Of a stretch of 64,000 nucleotides of DNA, positions 54,189-62,744 are shown piece by piece. The stretch spans positions 5,170,001-5,234,000 of the forward strand of contig NC_012796.1 of assembly GCF_000010665.1 (NCBI RefSeq). Direction: 5' to 3'. The notes under the pieces are model-generated. The model saw nothing but the letters and a program-made list of their open reading frames with translations, did no database searches and was not told the origin of the DNA. The translations under genes and the position numbers were made by a program. Every line of letters starts with the position of its first letter. Position 1 is the stretch's first letter. Origin of the DNA: Solidesulfovibrio magneticus RS-1 (GTDB taxonomy: Bacteria > Desulfobacterota > Desulfovibrionia > Desulfovibrionales > Desulfovibrionaceae).

Positions 54189-54668
54189 CTATTGCTTTGC
54201 ATAAATCTTCCTGAACACGATAATTGCGCAGGCCAATTTCACAAAGGCAATGAAGGTAGATAAATAGTGGCAATATCTCGTTCGAATACCGCGAAAGCCT
54301 TTCAGCCAAGCGAATGTGCGCTCTACGACCCAGCGGCGAGCGGGATGAAGACCTTCTTGCTTCTCAATTTTTTCCTCCCCTCGGGAACGGATATGCGATT
54401 CAAACCCATATGAATACACTTCTTCATGTACACGTGGATAATCATAGCCCTTGTCCAGACATAAGTGATAGATATCGGTGCAAATATTAAACATGGAAAT
54501 AAGATCACTATTATTTTCAATCGTTAAGCCAACCAGTCGACTGTCGTGAACATTTGCTCCAACGACAATGACCCCGAGGGGTGTCCCTTCTTGGTCGACA
54601 TGCAAATGAATCTTTGTTCCAGAGCGTCCCCTGTCTGTTGGATTCGCTCCAAGGCCTTCAGCCGCTTC
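54189..54668 (-). CDS. IS5-family transposase ORF B (DDE catalytic part)
   Basis: The frame continues the transposase from just after an A8 tract: EAAEGLGANPTDRGRSGTKI, then HLHVDQEGTPLGVIV. The DDE-type C-terminus includes LCLDKGYDYP and RRWVVERTFAWLKGFRGI (the conserved W-x-x-E-R-x-F-x-W-L box). The first ATG in this frame (54605) is too late to include the GANPTDRG segment, so expression needs slippage or frameshift from ORF A. Confidence 0.82.
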   Translation of the reverse strand, partial: EAAEGLGANPTDRGRSGTKIHLHVDQEGTPLGVIVVGANVHDSRLVGLTIENNSDLISMFNICTDIYHLCLDKGYDYPRVHEEVYSYGFESHIRSRGEEKIEKQEGLHPARRWVVERTFAWLKGFRGIRTRYCHYLSTFIAFVKLACAIIVFRKIYAKQ

Positions 54669-55023
54669 TTTTTTTTGTGCGAACAGGTGCCTGAATCAAA
54701 GAGCCGTCCATGGATTGCCAGGAAAAATGAAGACCTTGCTGAAGATGATAATTTTCCAGGCATATCTTCATCAATTGGTCAAATACTCCACGTCTCGCCC
54801 ATCGGCGATAGTGCTCATGAATAGCGCTTTTTGATCCATAGCTCCTTGGGATCATACTCCACTGACATCCTGTTTTCAGACGGAAGATGATGCCGTTCAT
54901 TATGTTCCGAGAGGAAATCGGAGCGCTTCCGCCAGAACGCTTTCGCTTAAACGGGTCAAGGAGCGGTTCTAATTGTGCCCATAACTCGTCCGGCAGTTCG
55001 GTAAAATCATACGGGGTACTCAT
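54658..55023 (-). CDS. IS5-family transposase ORF A
   Basis: 121 residues from ATG 55023 (MSTPYDFTELPDELWAQLEP). N-terminal DUF4096-type transposase part: NIMNGIIFRLKTGCQWSMIP and HYRRWARRGVFDQLM. It contains the first catalytic Asp in SMDGSLIQAP. It runs through A8 (complement of 54669-54676) and ends 11 bases later. Losing one A joins it in frame to ORF B, so transcriptional slippage or +1 frameshifting is the likely expression route. Confidence 0.82.
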   Translation of the reverse strand: MSTPYDFTELPDELWAQLEPLLDPFKRKRSGGSAPISSRNIMNGIIFRLKTGCQWSMIPRSYGSKSAIHEHYRRWARRGVFDQLMKICLENYHLQQGLHFSWQSMDGSLIQAPVRTKKRSG

Positions 55024-55116
55024 GCCCAAGATTATTAAAGGAAATTAGATATTTAGCAATACCCGTGCCGGACATGCTCTAAGATGCGTTGCGCCGCATC
55101 AAGGAAGCCTTCGACC

Positions 55117-55341
55117 ATGAGCAAAGCCAAACACGCCCTCTCCCAACTCATCGCCGACCTCGACGCCGGCATCGCACCGAAACCCATCCGGCGCACGACC
55201 TTGACGCCCCGCGAGGACGGCTCTTTCCTGCGCCGCGTCCTGGCTGGCGACGGCAGCGTCGTGGCCGAGGAAATCGTCACGCCCGGGCAGTCCAGCACCC
55301 TCCCCCATCCCGAAACCCTGCGCAACATCGCCGCGCCGTAA
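55117..55341 (+). CDS. Small protein of unknown function
   Basis: 74 residues (MSKAKHALSQLIADLDAGIA...). AAGGA precedes the ATG. Composition is back to GC-rich host type, just outside the IS right end. A two-strand pattern (SFLRRVLAGDGSVVAEEIV) is visible but no family is recognised. The IS end lies 44 bases upstream, so its promoter may have been altered by the insertion. Confidence 0.5.
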   Translation: MSKAKHALSQLIADLDAGIAPKPIRRTTLTPREDGSFLRRVLAGDGSVVAEEIVTPGQSSTLPHPETLRNIAAP

Positions 55342-55422
55342 CGCCCCCGCCACCCCCCCTCCCTATCCTGTCGCCCCGCCTCCACGCGCCCGCTCCCTCG
55401 CCGTCCAACGCTCCTCATTTCC

Positions 55423-55965
55423 CTATTCCGAAATCTGCAGCCGCATCGCCACCCTATTTCGCAACCCCCGCTCCTGCTCTTCACGCAGTATCGCCGCAAT
55501 CGCCTGCGGCATGTCCGCCTCGCCGACAATGCCGAATCCCAGTTTCTCATAAAAGGGCCCATTCCAGGCTATATCCGAGAATGTCGTCAAATAGCATTCC
55601 GAAAATCCCTGCTCCCAAATGCGCCGCATGGCGTGGCGGATTAGCGCCCTCCCCAGGCCTTGCCGGCCGTGGTCAGGATGCACGTCCACCTGGGCCAGAA
55701 GGGCCATCCCATCGACCACTTGCACAAGGACATACCCAACAGGCGATCCACCGGCATCGACAGCCGCCCACAGCAGGCCCTGCGCTTGCGCGGCCAGCAG
55801 CACATCCATGGGCAGCTTATCCGACAAAATATGTTCCGGCAGGTAACCATCAGGAAAAATCTTCGCCGCCGCGAGTTCGATAGCGTTCAACAAGGGCAGA
55901 TGGCGCGACTCGGCCGGGATGATGGCGTAGCCAACCTGTTCACTCGCGGATCTTTCGCTTTTCAT
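55423..55965 (-). CDS. GNAT family N-acetyltransferase
   Basis: 180 residues. The acetyl-CoA-binding motif A is clear: VDVHPDHGRQGLGRALI (about 93-109, Q-x-x-G-x-A pattern). Motif B, FYEKLGFGIVGE, follows. It transfers an acetyl group to an unknown small molecule or protein. Monocistronic, leftward, between the IS region and the chemoreceptor gene. Confidence 0.88.
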   Translation of the reverse strand: MKSERSASEQVGYAIIPAESRHLPLLNAIELAAAKIFPDGYLPEHILSDKLPMDVLLAAQAQGLLWAAVDAGGSPVGYVLVQVVDGMALLAQVDVHPDHGRQGLGRALIRHAMRRIWEQGFSECYLTTFSDIAWNGPFYEKLGFGIVGEADMPQAIAAILREEQERGLRNRVAMRLQISE

Positions 55966-56403
55966 GGCGCATCCTGCTCCCTGATCTCTGCATGAATGTA
56001 AGGGTCTGGGAGTTTCCTAAATCTATCGTACAGGGAGACAGCGATAACCAGACGCGGTCTTGGAGGTTGCCGAGGCAATCCAAAAAAGGGCGGTCGCCGC
56101 AGTCCGGCTCGGAGAGTACCCGGCTTGTGGACGGCCGGGAAGGCTCGCGCATCGGGCCGGTTCACCTAATGGAGCGGCTGAAAAGGAGCCATGGGAAACT
56201 CCCGACCTACCCGTTCTCCTTTCGACGCCGTCATTTCGACGACATGTCGACCCGCGCTTCCCCCCGCCCCAAAAGCCTCGCACTACCTCAAATTGCAAAG
56301 ATATCACTGGCGTTCTTCTGCAGTTTTAGGCAATACACAAAACAATACCCTTATTAACGCCGTTCGTGTCGCGACAATTCCTCACGTGCACCCGGGGGCC
56401 GCC
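55966..56403. other. Intergenic region between GNAT gene and chemoreceptor gene
   Basis: About 440 bases. Overlapping short open frames exist on both strands, but none has a ribosome site plus plausible protein composition. The last 120 bases are AT-richer (CAATACACAAAACAATACCC) and may hold the chemoreceptor promoter. Confidence 0.5.
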
Positions 56404-58242
56404 ATGAAACTGTCCACGAAACTCATCTGCAGCTTTGCCGCCTTGCTCGTCATGCTCTGCGGGCTGGGCCTTTTTTCCCTCATGGAAATGAAGGCCATCA
56501 ACAGCAACACCCATGAGCTGGCCACGAATTGGCTGCCTACCATCAAGACCATAGGCAAACTCACCAACCAGACGTCAGCCTTCAGACGCCTTGAGCTTGT
56601 CCATCTGCTGACCACCGACAAGGCAGCCATGGAGGGTTACGAGCGCCAGCTGGCCGACCTCAAAAAAGGCATCGATAAAAGCATTGAAACCTACAGGCCG
56701 CTCATGAGCGAACCTGAGGAACGCGAGAACTTCCCGAAATTCCTGGAAGCCTGGAACGCCTATTTGGGGCTGCACGAAAAGGCCATGGTCCTGTCGCGCG
56801 CCAACGACAACGTCGCCGCCGCCGCCATCGCTGCTGGAGACGCGGCCAAGAACATCCAGGCGGCCCAACGCTACCTCGACATCCTCATCGACGTGAACGA
56901 CCAGGGCGGCGCGAAATCGGCGGCCGCCGCCGTTGCCGCCTATGACTCCGGGCGTGTCGTCGTGCTTTCCCTCATGGCCGCCGGCCTCGTCCTTGGCGGC
57001 ATCCTGGCCCACTGGCTCATGCGCAACGTCCTCGGCCAACTCGGCCAGGACCCCGGCTACCTGGGCGAGGTCGCCTCGGCCGTGGCCGCCGGCAACCTGG
57101 ACGTGCCGCTCAAGCCCGTGGAAGGCCAGGGCGGCGTCTACGGCGTATTCGTCACCATGATCGCCAACCTCAAGGCCAAGATCGCCGAGGCCGACCAGAA
57201 AACCGCCGAGGCAGCCAGCCAGGCCGACGCCGCCCGGGTCGCCACGGCCCAGGCCGAGGAAGCGGCCAACCAGGCCCGCAAGGCCCGGGCCGAAGGCATG
57301 CTCCAGGCGGCCGGAAGACTGGAAGGCGTGGCCGGCGTCCTGGGTTCGGCCTCCGACGACCTCACCGGCCAGATCAACCAGGCCCGAAGCGGCGCGCAAA
57401 GCCAGGCCGAGCGCGTGGGCGAGACGGCCACGGCCATGGAAGAGATGAACGCCACCGTGCTGGAAGTGGCCCGAAACGCCGGCCAGGCCGCCGATACCGC
57501 TGCCCAGGCGCGCGGCAAGGCCGAGGAAGGAGCCAGGGCCGTCTCCCGGGTGGCCGAGTTCCTCGTGCGCGTCAACGACAACGCCCGGCAATCCCGCACC
57601 GACATGGAAACCCTCGGCCATCAGGCCGAAAGCATCGGCGCGGTGCTCGGCGTCATCTCCGACATCGCCGACCAGACCAACCTGCTGGCGCTTAACGCCG
57701 CCATCGAGGCCGCCCGGGCCGGCGAGGCCGGGCGCGGCTTTGCCGTGGTCGCCGACGAGGTGCGCAAGCTGGCCGAAAAGACCATGACCGCCACCAAGGA
57801 AGTCGGCGACGCCATACGCGGCATCCAGGACGGCACCAAGAAGAACTACGACAACGTGGCCCAGGCCGTTTCCGCCGTGGAGGAAGCCGCCGGCCTGGCT
57901 TCCACCGCCGGCGGCACCCTGGGTGAGATCGTCAAGCTCGTCGATGCCGCCGCCGATCAGGTGCGCTCCATCGCCACCGCTTCCGAGCAGCAATCCGCCA
58001 CCTCCGAAGAGATCAACCGCAGCGTGGAAGACGTCAGCCGCATCGCTTCCGAATCGGCCCAGGCCATGGACATGGCCGGCCGGGCCGTGGACGAACTGGC
58101 CGACCAGGCCCGCGAGCTGGCCGCGCTTATCGCCGAGATGCAGGCCGAAGGCGGCGGCACCCCAAGAGCCGCCAAGGCCGTGACCGGCCGGCGGCCGTCC
58201 CCATCCCTGCCCCCCGGCCGTCGGCCCAAGGCCCTGGCCTGA
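56404..58242 (+). CDS. Methyl-accepting chemotaxis protein
   Basis: 612 residues. TM1 (about 6-26), a periplasmic four-helix-bundle sensor (4HB_MCP type; [15 protein letters not shown]) and TM2 (about 182-202), followed by a long coiled coil. The highly conserved signalling tip reads [20 protein letters not shown] then [20 protein letters not shown]. The C-terminal tail is Pro/Arg-rich without the NWETF-type CheR tether. It senses an unknown ligand and passes signals to CheA/CheW encoded elsewhere. ATG of [11 protein letters not shown] after GGGGG. A terminator follows. Confidence 0.94.
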   Translation: MKLSTKLICSFAALLVMLCGLGLFSLMEMKAINSNTHELATNWLPTIKTIGKLTNQTSAFRRLELVHLLTTDKAAMEGYERQLADLKKGIDKSIETYRPLMSEPEERENFPKFLEAWNAYLGLHEKAMVLSRANDNVAAAAIAAGDAAKNIQAAQRYLDILIDVNDQGGAKSAAAAVAAYDSGRVVVLSLMAAGLVLGGILAHWLMRNVLGQLGQDPGYLGEVASAVAAGNLDVPLKPVEGQGGVYGVFVTMIANLKAKIAEADQKTAEAASQADAARVATAQAEEAANQARKARAEGMLQAAGRLEGVAGVLGSASDDLTGQINQARSGAQSQAERVGETATAMEEMNATVLEVARNAGQAADTAAQARGKAEEGARAVSRVAEFLVRVNDNARQSRTDMETLGHQAESIGAVLGVISDIADQTNLLALNAAIEAARAGEAGRGFAVVADEVRKLAEKTMTATKEVGDAIRGIQDGTKKNYDNVAQAVSAVEEAAGLASTAGGTLGEIVKLVDAAADQVRSIATASEQQSATSEEINRSVEDVSRIASESAQAMDMAGRAVDELADQARELAALIAEMQAEGGGTPRAAKAVTGRRPSPSLPPGRRPKALA

Positions 58243-58261
58243 TCCCCGCCGAGTCCTTGCC

Positions 58262-58294
58262 AACGGGCCGCCTGCCACGCGCCGGCGGCCCGTT
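58262..58294 (+). terminator. Terminator after chemoreceptor gene
   Basis: Perfect 11-bp arms AACGGGCCGCC (58262-58272) and GGCGGCCCGTT (58284-58294), 11-base loop, followed by TCGTTT. Confidence 0.7.
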
Positions 58295-58358
58295 TCGTTT
58301 GCGCCCCGGGTCCGGCCATGATAGCCAACACGGCGAAATCGACCCCCTTCGAGGTCCC

Positions 58359-59324
58359 ATGCGAGCCGTCCGCGACGCCCTGGTGTGGTGCTACTGGCAT
58401 CCCTTCAAGCGACTGATCCAGGCCCTGCCCCTGCCGCGCGCCCTGGCCCTGGCCCGGGGGCTGGGGAGCCTGCTTGGCCGCGCGCCCAACGCCCGGCTGC
58501 ACGGCATGGCCGAGGCGGCCCGTCTCGTTCCCGGCGTTCCGGCCGATCCGGCCGCCCGCCTGGCCCTGGCCCGGGAGGCCTTGCGCCAGTTCTGCCAGAC
58601 CGATCTCGAAGTGCTCTACTTCCCCAGGCTCACCCCGGCCATAACGGCCGCCCACGTGCGCATAGAAGGCCGCCAGCGTCTGGACGCCGCCCTGGCCCAG
58701 GGACGCGGCGTCATGCTGGCGTTTGGCCACTACGGGGCCAATCAGATGGTCATGCCCGCCGTGGGCCACGCCGGCTACCGCATGTGCCAGCTCTCAGCCC
58801 CGGCCACGACGCTCAATGATAAACTGCCCGAGGCCCGAAGCGCGGCCGTGCGCCGCACCCGCGAGCTGCGCTGGGCCCACGAACAGACCCTGCCCGTGAC
58901 CCATATCGACGTTTTCGGCAGCCTCAAGGGCGCGTTCACCTGCCTGCGCGGCGGCCATGTCCTGGGCGTGGCCATGGACGGCGGCGGCGGCGAGAAACGC
59001 GCAGCCGTGCCGTTTCTGGGCCGCCAGGCCCTTTTCTCCCTGGGGCCGATGCTGCTCGCCGCCAAAACCGGCTGCGCCGTGCTTCCCTGCTTCATGGAGC
59101 GCGCCCCGTCCGGCAGCCTCACCCTGCGCATCGAGGAGCCGCTGCCTTTGGTCGCGCCCGGGGATTCCGGCGCGTCGGCCGAGGACGCGGCCCGGGCCAA
59201 TACCGCCGCCTTTGCCGCAAGACTTTCCGCCGCCGTCATGGTCAATCCCAGCCACTACCTCTACTTCCTGGCCTTCCGGCAACACATGGCCGCAGCCGGC
59301 CATGAGCCTTTTTTCCTGGAATAA
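58359..59324 (+). CDS. LPLAT-superfamily (LpxL/HtrB-like) acyltransferase homologue with altered catalytic box
   Basis: 321 residues. The fold pattern matches Kdo2-lipid A/LPLAT acyltransferases: GRGVMLAFGHYGANQM, then GVAMDGGGGEKRAAVPFLGR, then KTGCAVLPCFMER, and a hydrophobic membrane-associating N-terminus. The catalytic H-x4-D/E box reads H124-x4-Q129, so the acidic residue is replaced by Gln. It may still bind acyl-CoA/ACP or use another residue. GAGG precedes the ATG of MRAVRD. The genes after it (PP-loop protein, GT-C-like protein) are in the same direction. Confidence 0.8.
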   Translation: MRAVRDALVWCYWHPFKRLIQALPLPRALALARGLGSLLGRAPNARLHGMAEAARLVPGVPADPAARLALAREALRQFCQTDLEVLYFPRLTPAITAAHVRIEGRQRLDAALAQGRGVMLAFGHYGANQMVMPAVGHAGYRMCQLSAPATTLNDKLPEARSAAVRRTRELRWAHEQTLPVTHIDVFGSLKGAFTCLRGGHVLGVAMDGGGGEKRAAVPFLGRQALFSLGPMLLAAKTGCAVLPCFMERAPSGSLTLRIEEPLPLVAPGDSGASAEDAARANTAAFAARLSAAVMVNPSHYLYFLAFRQHMAAAGHEPFFLE

Positions 59325-59352
59325 AACGCCGTAGCCGGGTTATGACGGCCTT

Positions 59353-59375
59353 GCCGCCGGACAACCTCCGGCGGC
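59353..59375. terminator. 9-bp hairpin between acyltransferase and PP-loop genes
   Basis: Arms GCCGCCGGA (59353-59361) and TCCGGCGGC (59367-59375), loop CAACC. It may end the acyltransferase transcript. Confidence 0.45.
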
Positions 59376-59402
59376 CCATCCGACCGCCAAGGACCGACAC
59401 CC

Positions 59403-60215
59403 ATGGACCACGCCCTGCTCGATCTGCCCCTTGATGACAAAATCGCCCTGTCCAAGCGCGTGCTGGCCGGGGCCATGGACCGCTTCGGCCACACCTTCTG
59501 GATCGCCTGGACCGGAGCCAAGGACAGCACGCTGACTCTGTGGCTGGCCCGGGAACTGTGCCGCGAGACCGGCCGGACCATGCCGCGCGTGCTGACCATC
59601 GACGAAGGCGACCCGTTCCCGGAAATCCTCGATTTCCAAAAGCGCCTGACCGCCGACTGGGGCCTGGACGTCCATCTGGCCGCCAACCACGAGATCCTCG
59701 ACCGCAAGCCGGCCATCGGCGACTACATCGACCTTTCCGGCCTGTCCCAGGCCGTGCGCGACGAAGCGGCCCGCACCGGATTTACCGGCCCCGGGTTCCC
59801 CTTTGACCCGGAATCGCCGCTGGGCAACCAGCTTATGAAAGTGCTGCCCATGAACACCTTTTTGCGCGAAAACGGCGTGGCCGCCCTGGCCACCGCCATC
59901 CGCTGGGACGAGCATCCGGCACGCGAAGGTGAGCTCTACGAAAGCCCACGCGAGGAGCCGCCCCATCTGCGCGTCCACCCCATCCTGCACATGCGCGAAG
60001 CCGACGTCTGGGCCATCACGCGCGGCCGCGGCCTGCCCCACTGCTCCCTCTACGCCAAGGGTTACCGCAGCCTCGGGACCCTTAGCGGCACCGTCCGCAA
60101 AAGCGACCTGCCGGCCTGGGAACAGGACCTGGACGACCGCAGCGGCGAACGGGCCGGGCGCGACCAGGACAAGGAAGACGCCATGGAACAGCTGCGCGCC
60201 CTGGGCTACATGTAA
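59403..60215 (+). CDS. PP-loop (PAPS reductase/ATP sulfurylase CysD-like) protein
   Basis: 270 residues of the adenine-nucleotide alpha-hydrolase (PAPS reductase/CysD) superfamily. The PP-loop is WTGAKDST (36-43, variant of SGGKDS). The C-terminal block HPILHMREADVWAITRGRGLPHCSLYAKGYRSLGT follows the CysD/CysH pattern, but the usual Cys after SLG is Thr (TLSGTV), so thiol-based reduction as in CysH is unlikely. It could activate sulfate or adenylate another acid. AAGGA precedes the ATG. Confidence 0.85.
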   Translation: MDHALLDLPLDDKIALSKRVLAGAMDRFGHTFWIAWTGAKDSTLTLWLARELCRETGRTMPRVLTIDEGDPFPEILDFQKRLTADWGLDVHLAANHEILDRKPAIGDYIDLSGLSQAVRDEAARTGFTGPGFPFDPESPLGNQLMKVLPMNTFLRENGVAALATAIRWDEHPAREGELYESPREEPPHLRVHPILHMREADVWAITRGRGLPHCSLYAKGYRSLGTLSGTVRKSDLPAWEQDLDDRSGERAGRDQDKEDAMEQLRALGYM

Positions 60216-60275
60216 CGCCGCCCTGCCGCTCCGTCCTTGCCAGACCGGGGCGGCGGGGCGATACTGCGCCCCAAC

Positions 60276-62360
60276 ATGACCCGAAACACCTTCGTCTCCC
60301 TGGCCGTGGCCGGCTGTTTGCTGGCCGCCGCCCTGTCGCTGGGCCACTGGCGCGAACCGCTTGTGGCGGCCGCCGCCCTGCCCATGTTGACCATGCTGCT
60401 TTTCCGTCGCCGCCCGGCCCCGAGCCCCGGCCCGGATGCGCCGTTTATCCGGGGCTGCCTCGTCTACGCCGTGCTGGCCGCCGGCCTGGCCGGCTGGGAT
60501 GTGCTCATCCAGACGCGGCTGCCCGAACTCCTCTCGCCGCTTGCCGCCAACGCCCTGGAAGGCCGCGAAGCCCTCAAGGGCTGGCTGGTGGCCCGGGGAG
60601 CCGACATCTACCCCGGGGCCAGCCCGCCCTGGCCGCGCCTCGTCACGCTCTACCCGCCGCTTTTCTACCTCGCGGCGGCGGCGATGGCCCCTTTTGCCGC
60701 AGCGCCGCTTTTGGCCGGCAAACTGGCCGCCCTGGCCGGCGGAGCGGCCATCCTGCTCGCGCTCTTTTTCCTGGGCCGCCGGCTGGACGGCAAGACCTTG
60801 GGACCCCTTGGCGGCGCGTTGACCGGCCTTTTGGCGGCCCTTGCCGCCTTTGCCCAGCCGGAAATGGGCAACGCCTTTGTCTGCAAGCCCGACACCCTGG
60901 CCGTGGGCAGTCTGTTGCTGGCCGTGGCCGTGTTCGAGGCCGCCCGCGTACGCGGCAACACGCGGCTTTTCGCGCTAAGCGGCCTGCTTATGGCCCTGGC
61001 CTGCCTGGGCAAGCAGCAAATGTGGCCCCTGGCCGGGGCTTACGCCGCCTTGTTGTTCGTTTTTCGGCTGTCGCGGCAGGAGCGGCTCTATGCCCTGGCC
61101 GGGCTGGCCGGCGGCGGCGCGGTCCTGGGACTTCTCTGCCTGGCCTGGTTCGGCCCGGGAATCTGGGCGCAGACCGTGCTGTTTCCCAAGGCCATGACCG
61201 GCCTGGCCGCCGACAACAGCCACGGCGTGGCTTTGGCCCGCCTGCGCGACTTCGCCGCCGGCCACGGGCCGCTTCTGGCCGCTTACGCCGGCTGGCTGGC
61301 CCTGTGCGCCGTGCGGCGTCGCCTGCCACTGCCCGACGCCCTGCTGCTGGCCTTTGTCCCCTTTTTGTGGCGCACGCTCATGTGGGGCGGGGCGGACACC
61401 AACCACTTGCTGCTGCCCGCGACCATTTGCGCCCTGGGCGCGGCCCGGCTGGCCGGATATCTGGCCGGGCGCGGCCCAGTGGCCCGGGGGCTGGCCGCCC
61501 TGACCCTGGCCGGCTGCGTGCCGTCCTTCATCACCCTGCACGCCCCATCTGCCGTCACGTTTGTCCCACGCCAGCAAGCCGTGGCCGAAGCCGACGCCGC
61601 CCGGACCATCGTATCCGACATCCAAGGGCCGCTGCTGGCCGACGCCGAAGGGGCGTTCCTTTTCGCCGGGACCCCGGCCTACGGCAAACTGTGGCTGTAT
61701 GACGCTTTCGAAACTGATATGTATGACAGACTGGGGCTTGCGCCCATGGCCAATTCGCCCATGGCGGCGGCGGTGCGCGGCCGGCTGGCCGCCCGGTTCG
61801 TGGATTCCAGGGCCTTTGTCAGCCGCAAGCTGCTGGGTCTCGTCGGGCTGTATTACGAACCCGCCGAGTCCGCCGGGCTGTACACGTTCTACCGCCCCCG
61901 ACCCGATACCGGGCTTATCGCCATGCCGGCTGCCGACCGGGTGGAGCGGACCGACGGCGGCTACACCGCGGCCGTGACCGAAGCCCGGGGCGTGCGTCAG
62001 TGGGGCAGCTACATCCAGGCCGAGGATCCGGCCCTGGGCATGACCCTGGCTTACGGTGTGACCGGTCCGGCGGCGGCGGCCGGGTCGGTGTCGTATTGTC
62101 CGCGCTTGACCGGGCCGGACCAGACGCTGACGGTGACGGCGGTGGCGGCCGACGGGCGTGAGCTTGGCCGGGCCGTGCACAGGCAGGGGTATTTTCCCGA
62201 GCGCGGGGAGGGCTTTGACAACCGGACGCGGCTGACGTTCCCGGTCGGCGGCGAGGGGTTTGCCGTGCGGTTTACGGCCACGGGCGGGGGGCAGCTGTGG
62301 CTGGACGCCGACAACCCGCTGGTGATCGGGGCCACAGCGGCGGACGCGGGAAAGCCGTAA
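60276..62360 (+). CDS. Multi-pass membrane protein, GT-C glycosyltransferase-like
   Basis: 694 residues. About 10-11 hydrophobic segments cover the first roughly 430 residues, with a long extracytoplasmic loop after TM2 (IYPGASPPWPRLVTLYPPLF). A C-terminal soluble domain (about 440-694) rich in beta strands follows. This layout, with conserved Tyr-Pro-Pro after the first loop, resembles GT-C/PMT-type glycosyltransferases (GT39/ArnT relatives), although the D-D/E motif of the first loop is not obvious. The substrate is unknown. The start ATG 60276 has a poor ribosome site. Confidence 0.7.
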   Translation: MTRNTFVSLAVAGCLLAAALSLGHWREPLVAAAALPMLTMLLFRRRPAPSPGPDAPFIRGCLVYAVLAAGLAGWDVLIQTRLPELLSPLAANALEGREALKGWLVARGADIYPGASPPWPRLVTLYPPLFYLAAAAMAPFAAAPLLAGKLAALAGGAAILLALFFLGRRLDGKTLGPLGGALTGLLAALAAFAQPEMGNAFVCKPDTLAVGSLLLAVAVFEAARVRGNTRLFALSGLLMALACLGKQQMWPLAGAYAALLFVFRLSRQERLYALAGLAGGGAVLGLLCLAWFGPGIWAQTVLFPKAMTGLAADNSHGVALARLRDFAAGHGPLLAAYAGWLALCAVRRRLPLPDALLLAFVPFLWRTLMWGGADTNHLLLPATICALGAARLAGYLAGRGPVARGLAALTLAGCVPSFITLHAPSAVTFVPRQQAVAEADAARTIVSDIQGPLLADAEGAFLFAGTPAYGKLWLYDAFETDMYDRLGLAPMANSPMAAAVRGRLAARFVDSRAFVSRKLLGLVGLYYEPAESAGLYTFYRPRPDTGLIAMPAADRVERTDGGYTAAVTEARGVRQWGSYIQAEDPALGMTLAYGVTGPAAAAGSVSYCPRLTGPDQTLTVTAVAADGRELGRAVHRQGYFPERGEGFDNRTRLTFPVGGEGFAVRFTATGGGQLWLDADNPLVIGATAADAGKP

Positions 62361-62389
62361 GTTGCAGCGCGATGGCGTTGGACGCAAAA

Positions 62390-62411
62390 AGGGGTTGCCG
62401 AGGCAACCCCT
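62390..62411. terminator. Terminator hairpin after GT-C-like gene
   Basis: Arms AGGGGTTGCC (62390-62399) and GGCAACCCCT (62402-62411), flanked by A runs on both sides. The best T tract is on the minus strand, but the position suits the rightward gene too. Confidence 0.65.
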
Positions 62412-62618
62412 GAAAAAACCAGAACCAAATTTTATTATATCGCCAGCCAGAAGAGGGAGTCGGAAGAGCGGCCGGCGGCCTCATTGCTGAAGCCGGGCGT
62501 TGCCGTGGTCGGTGTTTGCTTTGCCGACAACGACCCCGAACGCCGGACATAACCTCTTAAAAATCCAGAACCAACTTTTTTCTTTCCACTCGACAGAAAA
62601 GCCGTCGGAAGAACGGCG
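62405..62618. repeat. Imperfect direct repeat, two copies 146 bp apart
   Basis: Copy 1 (62405-62472) and copy 2 (62551-62618) share AACCYCTKAAAAA, CCAGAACCAA, a T-rich patch, and GTCGGAAGARCGGC at the same offsets. Similarity continues weakly beyond. They are non-coding. Confidence 0.6.
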
Positions 62619-62695
62619 CATAGCCCTCTTCTGCCGAACGAACATTCGCTTCGTCGCCTACGTTCGTCACCAGCGTCCCCAGTCAACCCCCTTTC

Positions 62696-62740
62696 GGGGG
62701 GTCCGGGGGCCTCAGGCCCCCGGCCGCCGGAGGCATCTTC
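62696..62740. repeat. GC-rich dispersed repeat, copy j (best full-length copy)
   Basis: GGGGGTCCGGGGGCCTCAGG then CCCCCGGCCGCCGGAGGCATCTTC. Hairpin core TCCGGGGGCCT/AGGCCCCCGG. It begins 4 bases beyond the topA stop, in the common orientation, with a pyrimidine tail reading into the gene end. Confidence 0.85.
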
Positions 62741-62744
62741 TCTT

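Larger units (their letters stand above)
54179..55072 (-). mobile_element. IS5-family insertion sequence, two-ORF (IS427/IS1031-like) type
   Basis: About 894 bases with terminal inverted repeats TCCGGCACGACTATTGCT (54179-54196) and, at the other end, AGCAATACCCGTGCCGGA (55055-55072), matching at 16 of 18. It contains transposase ORFs A and B on the minus strand. I could not see a direct target duplication at the flanks. It lies at the edge of the AT-rich island between the restriction gene and the small ORF at 55117. Confidence 0.85.
62361..62744. other. Convergent intergenic region with hairpin, direct repeat and dispersed repeat
   Basis: About 380 bases between the GT-C-like gene and topA. 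It contains a terminator (62390-62411), two diverged copies of a unit of about 67 bases (62405-62472 and 62551-62618) and repeat copy j. No gene is supported. Confidence 0.65.

Noticed and set aside
54175-55076. Target-site duplication flanking the IS element
   Set aside because: Flanks just outside the inverted repeats (ATA and CAT) do not match, so no duplication can be claimed.
55966-56403. Small genes in the gap before the chemoreceptor
   Set aside because: Several overlapping frames on both strands, none with a ribosome site or protein-like composition.
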